Source: a virus
Virus record (IMG/VR): IMGVR_UViG_3300009104_002192
Coordinates: 62,001 to 126,000 of that record
DNA length: 64,000 bases
Direction: 5' to 3' (one strand)
Position 1 is the stretch's first letter. Every line of letters starts with the position of its first letter. Below, piece by piece: positions 51,559 through 60,530 of this stretch. The notes under the pieces were generated by a model, which searched no databases, was not told the origin of the DNA, and saw only the letters and a list, made by a program, of their open reading frames with translations. The translations under genes were made by a program, and so were the position numbers.

Positions 51559-54500
51559 TTAATACCCAGTCTTATACCAGCCTGACACATCCCCTGTCCA
51601 GCCTATTCCGTCATAGCTTTGAGAAGATACAAACGCATAGTCAATTCCTAAAGCATCATCGTAACGGCTCCATCCTCCTACCGACCCCCACTGAGCAGTT
51701 TTTAGGGCAGTAGTATAATCGTTAGTGGTCACTACCCCAAAGAACGCCTCTTCTAAATAAGAGTCATCAATTAGTCGACCTAGGTGCACGTCAAAATATC
51801 TTCTATTTTTAATTAACCCGCCGTAACCTTGACCAAAGCCCGCAGGGTGATGGTTCCATACCCCGGGTATGTTTTCTACAATGTCTCCGGGATCAAGCCA
51901 AGTCTGTACTGTCCCTGTCGAAAAGATATCTGTCCCTTCTCTAGCAAACAGCATAGAGGTTTTAGAGGTCACTGAGCCTGCTGGCCAAGCAGTATACTTA
52001 CCATTCCAAGCGTTCAAACCTAGAACTGTATACGATGCCAATCGGCCCGGTAAGTTGGGGGCGGGTAAATTATGTTCATCAAAATAGACTCTGAATCTTC
52101 TAAATCCATGTAGCGGTTTGGTGGCATCTATAGTGGGGTCGTCAGGAAGATAAACTTGTGCTCCTGTTTCATTATAGGAAGGGATGTTGTCGTCATCAAT
52201 ACCACCTGCGTAACCTAGCACTCCTGAAACATACGCTGACCCAACATACGGCTCTCCTGAATAAATATCTCTATGCCAAAATTGGGGTACACCGACTCGT
52301 AAACCTGTAGCTGTATGCGTGGCGCTTACCTGAACTGATTGTCCTCCCCAGTCTCCGTATTTAGCTGAACCAGCATCGTACTGTCCTTGGGTAAACCTGC
52401 ATGAATAACTGTCAGAATAGTTAGGGTAATATCTAATCGGATTTTGATATTCGGTTTCATCTTGCCTGCACCCATAATCAAAAAAGCCATTATATCCGTA
52501 AAAATTTTCCACGTCTTTTTTCGATAAGATCCTTACGTTTTGAACCCCGTTCCCTTCCCAGATTCCGTTTACGTTTATCCTTATCCAAGCATGATAAGGG
52601 CTCATGCCTTTAGAGCTCGTAAATTTAGTGGGGTAAATTGGGCAGCCAGTAAAGCCTTGGTAAGGCGTCCTTGCCCCGCCACTAAACCAAGGGGCACTTC
52701 TCACGTATTTTGATCCTAGAACTGGGGTTTCTCCATCTCTTAAGCCGTAAGCTAGGAAGTCTTCTTCGCTCAGTATATAATTAGAAGTCGACGGATTTCC
52801 GACTTGGACTGGGCTTCCCGTAGTATATAAGCCGGTGTTTGCGTGGGTCGCGCCTAAGGTATCATTGAATTGACTAATGTAAGGTCTAGCAAAACCAACC
52901 CAAAGGCCCTCGTTCCAACCTCCACCCCCTGCCGCTTTCCCAGAAACCGCATAATCAAAAGAGTCGAAAAGGCTCATCGCTACGTAATAAGCTTTATCGA
53001 AATTAAAATGATTAGGAGCGTCATAGGTGTTCGTAGCGCTACTGAAGCCTGCGCCCCAATCGGGTGAAACGATTATCGTATTATTCCTCCTTATAGTCCC
53101 GTCGCATGCACAATCAGAATATATAGTGGGCTCTGTAAATGGTATTGAAATTATCTTATTTTCTGCCCTTGCGTCTGCGTCATTCGTAATGCCTAGCCTG
53201 CTGTATCTGGATACTCCTAGTAAGGTGTCAGACCTATCGTTTGCTGGTATTCCGGTTAGTCCGCCTAAGGGGGAACTAGGGGCAGACGTGAAGTCTTCGT
53301 AAGCGCTAAACGGTGTCGCACTAAGATAAACGTAACCCCCTGCTATATCATCTAAGTCGTAACCCATTTGCCTAAAGTTTATATATATTTTCCCGTCGGA
53401 AGTAATCATTTGTTCTGTGCATAAGTCTTCATCTCCTTGGCATAAACCCGGCCTAGCTCCTTGGTTTATAGAATCTCTAGGAGTCATCCAAAAACCAGAG
53501 GGTCTTACGTTATTAACTTCCGCTATATCATAACCTGACTGAGGCGGATTAAATGCGTCTGTTGAGAACCCTCCATTTATTCTGTCTCTAGCAACCACAG
53601 CAATATCGTAATGGCGAAACGGTCCGTTAGGTAACGCATAGTTTTGTTCAAAAGGAAACTGGAACAAGTTCCGACTACCAGTGTAAGGGCCCCCTATAAT
53701 ATTACCTGTCAAAGCGTTACTACCCGGTAGGGGTTCCCTTATTGTCACAACGTACTCTAGCTCGATAGGCGGAGTTTGACCTAAAAAGCTAGCGTCCCAA
53801 GTAAAGGCTTGATCTTTACTCTTAGGTTTTATCACAGCTCCTTTGCTTATCGTATTGTTGTTAAAGTCGTCTGTCGTCAACCTTAACGAATGAACCGACA
53901 CATCTCTTATCGGATTGTGCCCTGCTACGCTTATAGCTGGGGATTGAGCATTCCCGTCAGAAGGAGCTCCCGCTCCGTTAAAAGCGTAAGCTAGAAAATA
54001 ATGGCTAACGTTAGCCGCAGGTATATGAAAATTAGTAATTTTTGTATTTGAGGTTGCCGCATTGAGTGTCGCTATTTTGGTTTGAGGTCTAGGTATAGGA
54101 GGCACTGTATTTACTATGAAGTCTCCGGTCTCTGGATCGGTAGATGTAGTATCCCAAGCCGCTCCCGTTTTTAAATAAATATTATAGTGAGAAGTTGAGC
54201 CTAGCTGAATAACTCCCCCCGCTCCAGTAGGCACATCAACCGCATAATCTATTTTTTTACTGTTTACGGTTAGGTCCCCCAAGGCTCCGGTGATTTTTAA
54301 AGGGGCCGGAGGGGCTGATGCAGAACCTACGACATTAGGGTCTCTTGGAGTAAACACAATTCCAGACTCAATAGCCGCAAATTTACCAGTGTAGTGTTTG
54401 CTGGCTGTAATTTCGTGCTGTAATCCGTCGGTTTCTTTAACATCTAGCACGTTATAGTACTCTGGCTCATATCGTCTATCATCAATACTCCATGAAACCC

Positions 54501-56670
54501 CCGTAGCTCTATCGTACCCAGCGGGTATCGTTCCAGTAGGGAAACCTATCACTGAACCAGATATGGGCCCGTTAACTCCTGTCCCTATAATTGTAGAAGA
54601 AAAAGTCCAATCGCTCAGAGCAGTGCTGAAAGGAGTTTTAGTTAACTGGCTTCTCCTCATTTGATCAGCATCAGAAGCTTTAAAGGTCCCATCATTTATT
54701 AAGCTATCGTCATACCAATAAGTCGGAGTTGTTAAAGATAGATCATAAGTGTGATTACTCTCTATGTTCGCATACCTGTCAAGAATTACTCCTGTAGCAC
54801 TTACATCTATGATTCTACCACCTTGTAAATTTATCCCCCTGTTCTTGTCTGAAATTTGAATTACGTCTCCGGGTCGCACTAATAGAGAATCTAGGCCTGC
54901 AGAGAAGTTAACGGTTTCTTGTTCGTAGTTATTCGTATGTAATATCCACCTGCCCAAGCGAATAGCTTGAGTCTTACTCGTGCAACCAAAAGCCGTAACC
55001 TCTGTCTCTCTGATTCCGTATTTTCTTATCGCGTCTATGTCCTCAACATATTCTAAAGCGGGTTTAAAGAAATTTGTTTTATCTATATACCGAACTACCG
55101 CGACAGAAAATCTGGTTTTTTTTGCGCTAGAAGCGTAACTAAAATTCCCATCGGACACGTTCGAGTTCGTGAATTGAATTATAGGCTCTTTTTCTTTATC
55201 TTGGATAGGCTGTACTCCACCCATTCCGTAATATACGATACCTCTAAATATACTTGCGAAATCTTGTAAAACTTTAAAAGCTTCTTCTCTAGAATTTATC
55301 AATACATTACAGGAGAATCTAGGCTCAACACCATCTTCTCCGTTATCAACCATTACGTCACAATATTGTGCTATTTTGTAAAGAGTCCACTTATCTATAT
55401 TTATAGATTCTATATATTTCCCTAAACCATATCTTTTATTTGTTACTAAGTCATAAAAAACCCAAGCGGGGTTGTCTGTCCAGTATTTTCCTAGCTCTCT
55501 AGCGGCCCCAACGTAGGTGTCATTTAGTTTACCAAATGGTCCAGTTATTTCTGTAGAAAAGGTCCCATTCCAATCATCTGGATTATAGTAACTTCTGGTA
55601 ATCGGGTCGTAATTGCTTGGAATTTTAACCTTTAACAATCTCATATCAAAAGCTCTGTTGGGTATTTGGCTAAAAAATTCAGCATTAAATCTTGATGCTA
55701 ATATTGCAGAGTTGGGATAAGATAAATTAGTTTGGAAAACTTCCGTTATGGAGTCTATGTAGCTTTCGTTTTGTACGAAAACATTTATAGAATCTAGGGT
55801 GAGTCTAGTTGCTTTAAACTCCCAACCTACTAGAAGATCTTTATTGACTTCTGCGTCTTCATAATTGGGAGTGGTTGATATTGTTAAAAGATAAGGGCTC
55901 GAAATTAAACCTTCAACGTCTGTTTTACCGTGAGCATTTTGCAGCCAAGCTCCTGCTGTTCCGTCTTTGTAGATCGCTCTATATTCAACATGGAACTCTA
56001 TCCGAGTTCCAACTTGTTTATTTTGCTCGTCTTCAGTAAACTCTGAGCCTACTTTAGTATAAGAAAGCGCAGGAATTTTAATATTTATCTCAAGAGAGCT
56101 TATGTTTTTATTGTAAAGTCTAAAGTTTTTCGAATAACTTTTTCCGTCCACCTCTGGTCCGTAAAGTCTCTCGTTGATGACTTTAGTTTTAGTTGTCTTA
56201 GTTGCTTCTTCGGAATTTAAAAAGGTATCACTTTTTTTAATTCCTTGGGGCTCTCCGTCTGAGATAGCCCATCTAAAGTCTTGAAAATTCCAATAGTTCT
56301 TATTGTCTTGTCCAGCGGAGACTACGGAGACTTCGTTCAAATATATAGATCTTAGGTGATTCTCTGGGAAGCCTCCGAAATCTATGAATTGTCCAGAAGC
56401 ATAACCAGTTTCCCCTATATTACCAGAAAGTTCATATTCTCCGGAGACTAAACCCTCCACTTGTCCTTCGCAAAGTAAGTCTAAAGTGTTAACAATGGTC
56501 CTAGAGGTAGTAAGTACTGAGCCAGAAACGATACCAAAGCCACTGCCCGTGGTTTGGTCTGTGAATGGAATTCCCGATAAGGAAGCAAAAGCATACCCCG
56601 CTCCCCCTAAGTCGCCCAAGGCCGCTACCTCGCCGCCTGTAACTGTTTGATAATTACTTAAAACTGCCAT
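51559..56670 (-). CDS. J: Tail tip/host specificity protein, lambda J-like
   Basis: At 1703 residues it is longer than lambda J. The N-terminal part has LDLLCEGQVEGLVSGEYEL, then EVFQTNLSYPNSAILASRFN and, near residue 400, WTDNPAWVFYDLVTNKRYGLG-type sequence, all hallmarks of the J/phage tail 3 family. Near residues 740-765 NVLDVKETDGLQHEITASKH matches the usual end of the baseplate-hub part. From about 780 fibronectin-III-like domains follow (NSKKIDYAVDVPTGAGGVIQ). The last 600 residues are unrelated to lambda and rich in Tyr, Trp and Gly; they are the likely receptor-binding part. It lies in the order M-L-K-I-J, all on the minus strand. Confidence 0.92.
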   Translation of the reverse strand: MAVLSNYQTVTGGEVAALGDLGGAGYAFASLSGIPFTDQTTGSGFGIVSGSVLTTSRTIVNTLDLLCEGQVEGLVSGEYELSGNIGETGYASGQFIDFGGFPENHLRSIYLNEVSVVSAGQDNKNYWNFQDFRWAISDGEPQGIKKSDTFLNSEEATKTTKTKVINERLYGPEVDGKSYSKNFRLYNKNISSLEINIKIPALSYTKVGSEFTEDEQNKQVGTRIEFHVEYRAIYKDGTAGAWLQNAHGKTDVEGLISSPYLLTISTTPNYEDAEVNKDLLVGWEFKATRLTLDSINVFVQNESYIDSITEVFQTNLSYPNSAILASRFNAEFFSQIPNRAFDMRLLKVKIPSNYDPITRSYYNPDDWNGTFSTEITGPFGKLNDTYVGAARELGKYWTDNPAWVFYDLVTNKRYGLGKYIESINIDKWTLYKIAQYCDVMVDNGEDGVEPRFSCNVLINSREEAFKVLQDFASIFRGIVYYGMGGVQPIQDKEKEPIIQFTNSNVSDGNFSYASSAKKTRFSVAVVRYIDKTNFFKPALEYVEDIDAIRKYGIRETEVTAFGCTSKTQAIRLGRWILHTNNYEQETVNFSAGLDSLLVRPGDVIQISDKNRGINLQGGRIIDVSATGVILDRYANIESNHTYDLSLTTPTYWYDDSLINDGTFKASDADQMRRSQLTKTPFSTALSDWTFSSTIIGTGVNGPISGSVIGFPTGTIPAGYDRATGVSWSIDDRRYEPEYYNVLDVKETDGLQHEITASKHYTGKFAAIESGIVFTPRDPNVVGSASAPPAPLKITGALGDLTVNSKKIDYAVDVPTGAGGVIQLGSTSHYNIYLKTGAAWDTTSTDPETGDFIVNTVPPIPRPQTKIATLNAATSNTKITNFHIPAANVSHYFLAYAFNGAGAPSDGNAQSPAISVAGHNPIRDVSVHSLRLTTDDFNNNTISKGAVIKPKSKDQAFTWDASFLGQTPPIELEYVVTIREPLPGSNALTGNIIGGPYTGSRNLFQFPFEQNYALPNGPFRHYDIAVVARDRINGGFSTDAFNPPQSGYDIAEVNNVRPSGFWMTPRDSINQGARPGLCQGDEDLCTEQMITSDGKIYINFRQMGYDLDDIAGGYVYLSATPFSAYEDFTSAPSSPLGGLTGIPANDRSDTLLGVSRYSRLGITNDADARAENKIISIPFTEPTIYSDCACDGTIRRNNTIIVSPDWGAGFSSATNTYDAPNHFNFDKAYYVAMSLFDSFDYAVSGKAAGGGGWNEGLWVGFARPYISQFNDTLGATHANTGLYTTGSPVQVGNPSTSNYILSEEDFLAYGLRDGETPVLGSKYVRSAPWFSGGARTPYQGFTGCPIYPTKFTSSKGMSPYHAWIRINVNGIWEGNGVQNVRILSKKDVENFYGYNGFFDYGCRQDETEYQNPIRYYPNYSDSYSCRFTQGQYDAGSAKYGDWGGQSVQVSATHTATGLRVGVPQFWHRDIYSGEPYVGSAYVSGVLGYAGGIDDDNIPSYNETGAQVYLPDDPTIDATKPLHGFRRFRVYFDEHNLPAPNLPGRLASYTVLGLNAWNGKYTAWPAGSVTSKTSMLFAREGTDIFSTGTVQTWLDPGDIVENIPGVWNHHPAGFGQGYGGLIKNRRYFDVHLGRLIDDSYLEEAFFGVVTTNDYTTALKTAQWGSVGGWSRYDDALGIDYAFVSSQSYDGIGWTGDVSGWYKTGY

Positions 56671-56673
56671 ATT

Positions 56674-57345
56674 CTATATCACCCTACCCGCTTCATCAAT
56701 ACGTTTTCTTTCTACTTCATAGTGAGACATTATAACTTGACTACCAACAGTTAGTCGACCATACCCTATTGGAACTGGTCCGCCCTCATTGATAATATTA
56801 ACTGGCCCGTTAAATAAATAGGAATTAGCTAAAGCTTGTGGGTCTGAGCTAGGGTTAGTTATTTGCCTATCCTCTGGGGGATCAGGAGGCTCTGACAGGG
56901 CGTTTGCCAACCCCGCAAAGAACAAGTTCGCTCCGATTATTTTCATCGTATTGTTTCCTCCGCTCAGCCCAATTAAGGCTGCGCCCCCTAGCATCCCACC
57001 CAATCCTCCGCCAAAGTCTAAAGCACCAGCAACGCTATCGAACAAACCCATGGCTCCTTCTACGACAGGTGCAACATCGATAGTCTTTAGGTTTTTGTAC
57101 TTTATATTTAATGGGCTAGTCTCCTCGTTCCCGTTGTCCGTAAGGGTATTGTTGTTAACCCTTATCGAGAACTTGACCCCTTTTCTCGCTAGAGAATTTA
57201 TGATAACTCTAAATTTAGAATTAGTCATGGTGTTTATAGCGTGAAGAGCTTCTTGAACGCTAGACACCGAGAGCTCCCAAGTTTTTCTACCGAGTTTCTT
57301 GCCTACAACACCATGAATGTTGATTTTTACTAAATTTTTATTCAT
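56674..57345 (-). CDS. I: Tail tip assembly protein, lambda I-like
   Basis: The 223-residue product has the lambda tail I pattern: an N-terminal beta-grasp part (GKKLGRKTWELSVSSVQEAL), a Gly-rich hydrophobic stretch (FGGGLGGMLGGAALIGLSGG), and a C-terminal YLFNGPVNIINEGGPVPIGY followed by GRLTVGSQVIMSHYE. The last segment with GPVN, PVPIGYGRL and VGSQVI is characteristic of the family. It acts in tail-tip assembly between K and J. It starts eight bases inside the upstream K gene and ends three bases before J, so the operon is tightly coupled. Confidence 0.92.
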   Translation of the reverse strand: MNKNLVKINIHGVVGKKLGRKTWELSVSSVQEALHAINTMTNSKFRVIINSLARKGVKFSIRVNNNTLTDNGNEETSPLNIKYKNLKTIDVAPVVEGAMGLFDSVAGALDFGGGLGGMLGGAALIGLSGGNNTMKIIGANLFFAGLANALSEPPDPPEDRQITNPSSDPQALANSYLFNGPVNIINEGGPVPIGYGRLTVGSQVIMSHYEVERKRIDEAGRVI

Positions 57346-57685
57346 CGTTTTCTGGCTCTAAGATTTCAAATTTCTCTGTAACGGTATTATATAAAATACT
57401 AACGATTTCTAAATCATCGCAAACCCCCTTATCTATGTCAGAGAAGGATTGGCCTTCGATAGTGTGCGAATGATATACCGCTAAGATGTCTCCTTCCACT
57501 AAGGCGTCTAAATATTCGTCTACAGATATTTTAAAAAAGTTTTTTTTGTCTTTCGCTATATTTTTACACTCGATCGTCCTTAGGGCTCCCTCTTCCGACT
57601 CTATTAAAAAGCCGCAGCATTCCTCCGGAAGGTTTTCGTCTGCGTGTCTTTTAATTCTGCTTTTTATTTTACTACTTAATTGCAT
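57338..57685 (-). CDS. K: JAB/MPN metalloprotease, N-terminal half of lambda K
   Basis: A 115-residue protein with a complete JAMM zinc site: Glu22 in PEECCGF, then H72-S-H74, seven residues, S82 and D85. In lambda K this domain is followed by an NlpC/P60 peptidoglycan hydrolase; here the protein ends after the JAB domain, so the hydrolase part is missing or encoded elsewhere. It acts in tail-tip maturation by analogy with lambda. Gene order L-K-I supports the call. Confidence 0.9.
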   Translation of the reverse strand: MQLSSKIKSRIKRHADENLPEECCGFLIESEEGALRTIECKNIAKDKKNFFKISVDEYLDALVEGDILAVYHSHTIEGQSFSDIDKGVCDDLEIVSILYNTVTEKFEILEPENDE

Positions 57686-57686
57686 T

Positions 57687-58835
57687 TTAGTTGATGCTCG
57701 TTCTTGTATTAGTGCCCGGAAACCCTCCGAAAGGTAAGAATTCGTTGGTGGGGTTACTGTCTGTGCAACCCGCTCCAGAGCAAGTGTGAGCTTTTCCGTT
57801 TAACCCCCATCTTAACTTACAGCCTTCTAAGGTCTTAGAGCATTGGTCAGGTTCCCAATAAATTCCATGAGGGGGGCATACTCCTGAAAAGTAACCGGTC
57901 TTCGCTACAAAATAATATTTAACATCATTCCTTTCTAGGAAAACTACATCCCCTGTTGTGTATCTAGCTCCCGTTATATAATCTCCAGAAAATTGATTTT
58001 GTCCTGTAATTCGACCAAGCCCTTCTCCCGAGTAGAGAGGGAGGCCGTTAGATCCGGTTACTGTTCCTGATATCATTTCATTATTAGCGTTTGCTACAGG
58101 CGCAGCAAAGTCAGGTAAATGACCTGTCGCTCCGAAAATTTCTTTTTGATCGTCCCCACTTGTTGGGCCTTGGAATAACTCTTTAAATTCATAGCAACAG
58201 CCCTCCCCTCTGTATTGAAATGGGCACTTAGTTGCATATATGACTCTAGCTGGTAGTCGTAGGTTGTCTAAATCTATCACCGAAGAAAGCTCAAATTGTA
58301 CGTTATATTTATCTTCATTAGCCTTCCTCTCTATAAAATAAACGTCTCGAGGGAACTCGGCATCAGAGTCCGCTTCAGTGCCTACTCCCTCTATTGTATC
58401 TCCGCCTTGGTCTAAATCTAAGAATTTCGCAAAAGTCCTTACTCTAGTTACCTTAGCTCCCACTAAATTTTCATAACTTATAAAAACGCTTTTCAAAAGA
58501 GAGAACGCGGAGTTCTCTTCCATCCCTTTTACGGCAGTTATGGTTAACGTGGGAGTAGGTAGCGTTCCTGTAGAATTCATTTCAAAACCGTTTGTAGTTA
58601 TAGGGAACGAATAGTAATCATTTCCTTGAAATTTTATTGTCATCCCTTTTAGGTTGTTCATGTTATGAAACCTAAATGGAAAAGTTGGAGGGTTCACGCC
58701 AGAAACCCTTAAGCTCAATAGCTCGCCTATCTCGGTTGCGTCAATTTCATAAAGAGTTATTAAGGCTGAGGGGTCCAGCTTCACAACTTCTGTTGCAATA
58801 CTTTTTAACGAAGTCTCTGCCCCTGTTTTATTCAT
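57687..58835 (-). CDS. L: Minor tail protein, lambda L-like
   Basis: A 382-residue protein, longer than lambda L. It has a family-typical NVQFELSSVIDLDNLRLPAR, then a TKCPFQYRGEGCC segment, and near the C-terminus Cys332, Cys339, Cys352 and Cys357 in CSKTLEGCKLRWG...HTCSGAGC, followed by LPFGGFPG. In lambda, four cysteines of the C-terminal domain hold a 4Fe-4S cluster; the KC, GCC, C332 and C339 positions correspond. A beta insert of about 80 residues between the cysteine pairs (ISGTVTGSNGLPLYSGEGLG) is an addition. It joins the tail tip to M and K. Confidence 0.92.
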   Translation of the reverse strand: MNKTGAETSLKSIATEVVKLDPSALITLYEIDATEIGELLSLRVSGVNPPTFPFRFHNMNNLKGMTIKFQGNDYYSFPITTNGFEMNSTGTLPTPTLTITAVKGMEENSAFSLLKSVFISYENLVGAKVTRVRTFAKFLDLDQGGDTIEGVGTEADSDAEFPRDVYFIERKANEDKYNVQFELSSVIDLDNLRLPARVIYATKCPFQYRGEGCCYEFKELFQGPTSGDDQKEIFGATGHLPDFAAPVANANNEMISGTVTGSNGLPLYSGEGLGRITGQNQFSGDYITGARYTTGDVVFLERNDVKYYFVAKTGYFSGVCPPHGIYWEPDQCSKTLEGCKLRWGLNGKAHTCSGAGCTDSNPTNEFLPFGGFPGTNTRTSIN

Positions 58836-58841
58836 AATGTT

Positions 58842-59387
58842 TTAAGGTACCTCGTTAAAGTTCGCGGAGACACTCATTACTCCTTGAGCTACGATTGAGC
58901 TAGAGAATTCTCTACATATGAATTTTTTTCTAGTATTGTAAGGAGAAGGAGGGGTGAAGAAAAAGAAATCTTTACCGAATCTAGACTCTAAAAAATGGAT
59001 GATTGCTGTTGCCTCTTTCATTTTTCTCCCGTCAAAGCTTAAGCTTATATTTACTAACGTATTATTTATTCCGTCTTTCATTCTTTGCTCATACCCGTCC
59101 CCAAAAGATATGGCTTTTACTTTCGGAGCATGTTGTACTGAAAAATTATAAGACGGTGTCCAGATAAAATGAGGAGATGTAACGTTCCCTGCGCTAGCGT
59201 GTTCTGAGGTCGGGGCTGTTATCATACCGCCCCAATAAGCCGCAGCGCCCCCCGTTGTCGCTGGGGTTTGTTGACAATTGCTACAATCTTGAAGAGCGTA
59301 CCAATAAAGTCCACCACTCTTTACTATATCATCTTTTTTATAGCTGGAGCTAGCCGAGTAGTCATCTATGTCGTAAATGGAAGCCAT
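58842..59387 (-). CDS. M: Minor tail protein, lambda M-like, with extra N-terminal domain
   Basis: A 181-residue protein. Residues about 70-181 match the lambda M family: KVKAISFGDGYEQRMKDGIN, IIHFLESRFGKDFFFFTPPS and MSVSANFNEVP. The first 55 residues (YSASSSYKKDDIVKSGGLYW) resemble a short carbohydrate-binding CBM5/12-like module with a Tyr/Trp surface and the YxxGDxVxxxGxxYxA pattern. It is the first gene of the tail-tip operon, with a GTGTAAA element about 30 bases upstream. Confidence 0.9.
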   Translation of the reverse strand: MASIYDIDDYSASSSYKKDDIVKSGGLYWYALQDCSNCQQTPATTGGAAAYWGGMITAPTSEHASAGNVTSPHFIWTPSYNFSVQHAPKVKAISFGDGYEQRMKDGINNTLVNISLSFDGRKMKEATAIIHFLESRFGKDFFFFTPPSPYNTRKKFICREFSSSIVAQGVMSVSANFNEVP

Positions 59388-59415
59388 TTTCCTTTAACCT
59401 TGTACCTGTCTATTA

Positions 59416-59422
59416 TTTACAC
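59416..59422 (-). promoter_or_regulatory. GTGTAAA element (minus strand) of the tail-tip operon
   Basis: TTTACAC on the + strand is GTGTAAA on the minus strand, about 29 bases before the M start. It faces away from the + strand copy at 59439. Confidence 0.6.
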
Positions 59423-59426
59423 TCAG

Positions 59427-59439
59427 CGGTTATAAACCG
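59427..59439. promoter_or_regulatory. Dyad between divergent GTGTAA elements
   Basis: CGGTT (59427-59431) and AACCG (59435-59439) form an inverted repeat around ATA, centred between the two divergent elements. It could be an operator or shared upstream site; function is inferred from symmetry. Confidence 0.35.
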
Positions 59440-59454
59440 TGTAATAATTATAGG
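59439..59454 (+). promoter_or_regulatory. GTGTAATAATTATAGG element of the 59505 gene
   Basis: It lies 66 bases before the ATG at 59505, divergent from the minus-strand copy. The GTGTAA-A/T-ATAGG form is close to those at 15203 and 2498. AAGAGGAAAAAGGA precedes the ATG. Confidence 0.55.
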
Positions 59455-59504
59455 GATTATACTCTTTTTTTTAAAAAAATAAAAAAAAGACAAGAGGAAA
59501 AAGG

Positions 59505-60530
59505 ATGCCGTTTTATACCGCAAATAATACTAATTTAAGAATAAACGGAACTGGATACTACGTTTCAAACGCTTCTATCGATAGCAATGCATCGTTGAGT
59601 CCTGTATATAAAATTGGATCGATAGCTTCAGAAGAGTATGTTTCCGAGGGGCCGGTCCAAGGGGGGCTAAATATGAGCTATTATTTAACTGGCGCAGACC
59701 CTATAAAGCAATTAATCAACGAAGACTCTCCCGTATCAGGTAATTTCTGCGGTCTGTATTTTAACTCTGGATACCTAAACTCTTACTCTTTAAATTTTGA
59801 GCCAAATCAACCTCTTCGAGTGTCTGCAGATTTTCTTTTTTTTGGTAAAATGTCAGGAAGTTTTTCTCCCGAGGGGGCATCTTTGCCAGACGTAGCGATA
59901 TTAAATTCTTCAGATTTCGAATTTAACGAAACCGGGGTAGTCAACGACAATCAAATACTCAGTTTAAGCTATCAATATAATAACACCCTGCAATCATATT
60001 ATTCTATACAAGAGGTTGGAGAAGGTCTCGCTCCTATAAATGTAAAAAGCACCGCGAAAAGCGTTTCCTTAGAAGTTGGAACTAATGATTATGATATCAA
60101 TGTTCCTTCCACGGGTTTGTTGTGTCAGGGGAGGATTGTGTTAAAAGATAGCTCCAATGTAGAAAAAGAAAGTTATAACATCAGCGGTGTAATGCGTAGT
60201 GAGGGTATGTCTGTCGATCCCTCTACGACCTTAGGAAAAAGCTTAAGCGTTATGCAAGCTAATTTAGCTATCCCACCAAGTATAGACGGAGTGTCCCCAA
60301 TAAGTGGACCAACGGGGACGAGCGTGACTCTAAGTGGTTCTAATTTCCAAGACGTGGAGGCCGTCTTCTTCCAAGGACAAGAGCTATCTCACTCCTCCCC
60401 CGTGGGGACAACCGGTATAGCAGTTACCATCCCAAAAAATATGCCGGGAGGATCAGTTTTAGCTGCGCCTTTTGAAATAAAGACAAGAGGAGGTTCTTCA
60501 ATATCGACAGGAGTATTTACCGTTTCTTAG
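59505..60530 (+). CDS. Second tail-tube-like protein with C-terminal IPT/TIG domain
   Basis: A 341-residue protein. Residues 1-250 follow the order of the main tail tube protein: a NASIDSNASLSPVYKIGSIA segment, then EGPVQGGLNMSYYLTGADPI, and SLNFEPNQPLRVSADFLFFG. This suggests a paralogue. Residues about 257-341 are an Ig-like IPT/TIG domain (GVSPISGPTGTSVTLSGSNF, VEAVFFQGQEL). Added Ig-like domains often decorate siphoviral tube proteins. It could be a minor tube protein, for example a tail-tip or distal-tail ring. Its stop overlaps the convergent gene at 60517 by 14 bases. Confidence 0.65.
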   Translation: MPFYTANNTNLRINGTGYYVSNASIDSNASLSPVYKIGSIASEEYVSEGPVQGGLNMSYYLTGADPIKQLINEDSPVSGNFCGLYFNSGYLNSYSLNFEPNQPLRVSADFLFFGKMSGSFSPEGASLPDVAILNSSDFEFNETGVVNDNQILSLSYQYNNTLQSYYSIQEVGEGLAPINVKSTAKSVSLEVGTNDYDINVPSTGLLCQGRIVLKDSSNVEKESYNISGVMRSEGMSVDPSTTLGKSLSVMQANLAIPPSIDGVSPISGPTGTSVTLSGSNFQDVEAVFFQGQELSHSSPVGTTGIAVTIPKNMPGGSVLAAPFEIKTRGGSSISTGVFTVS

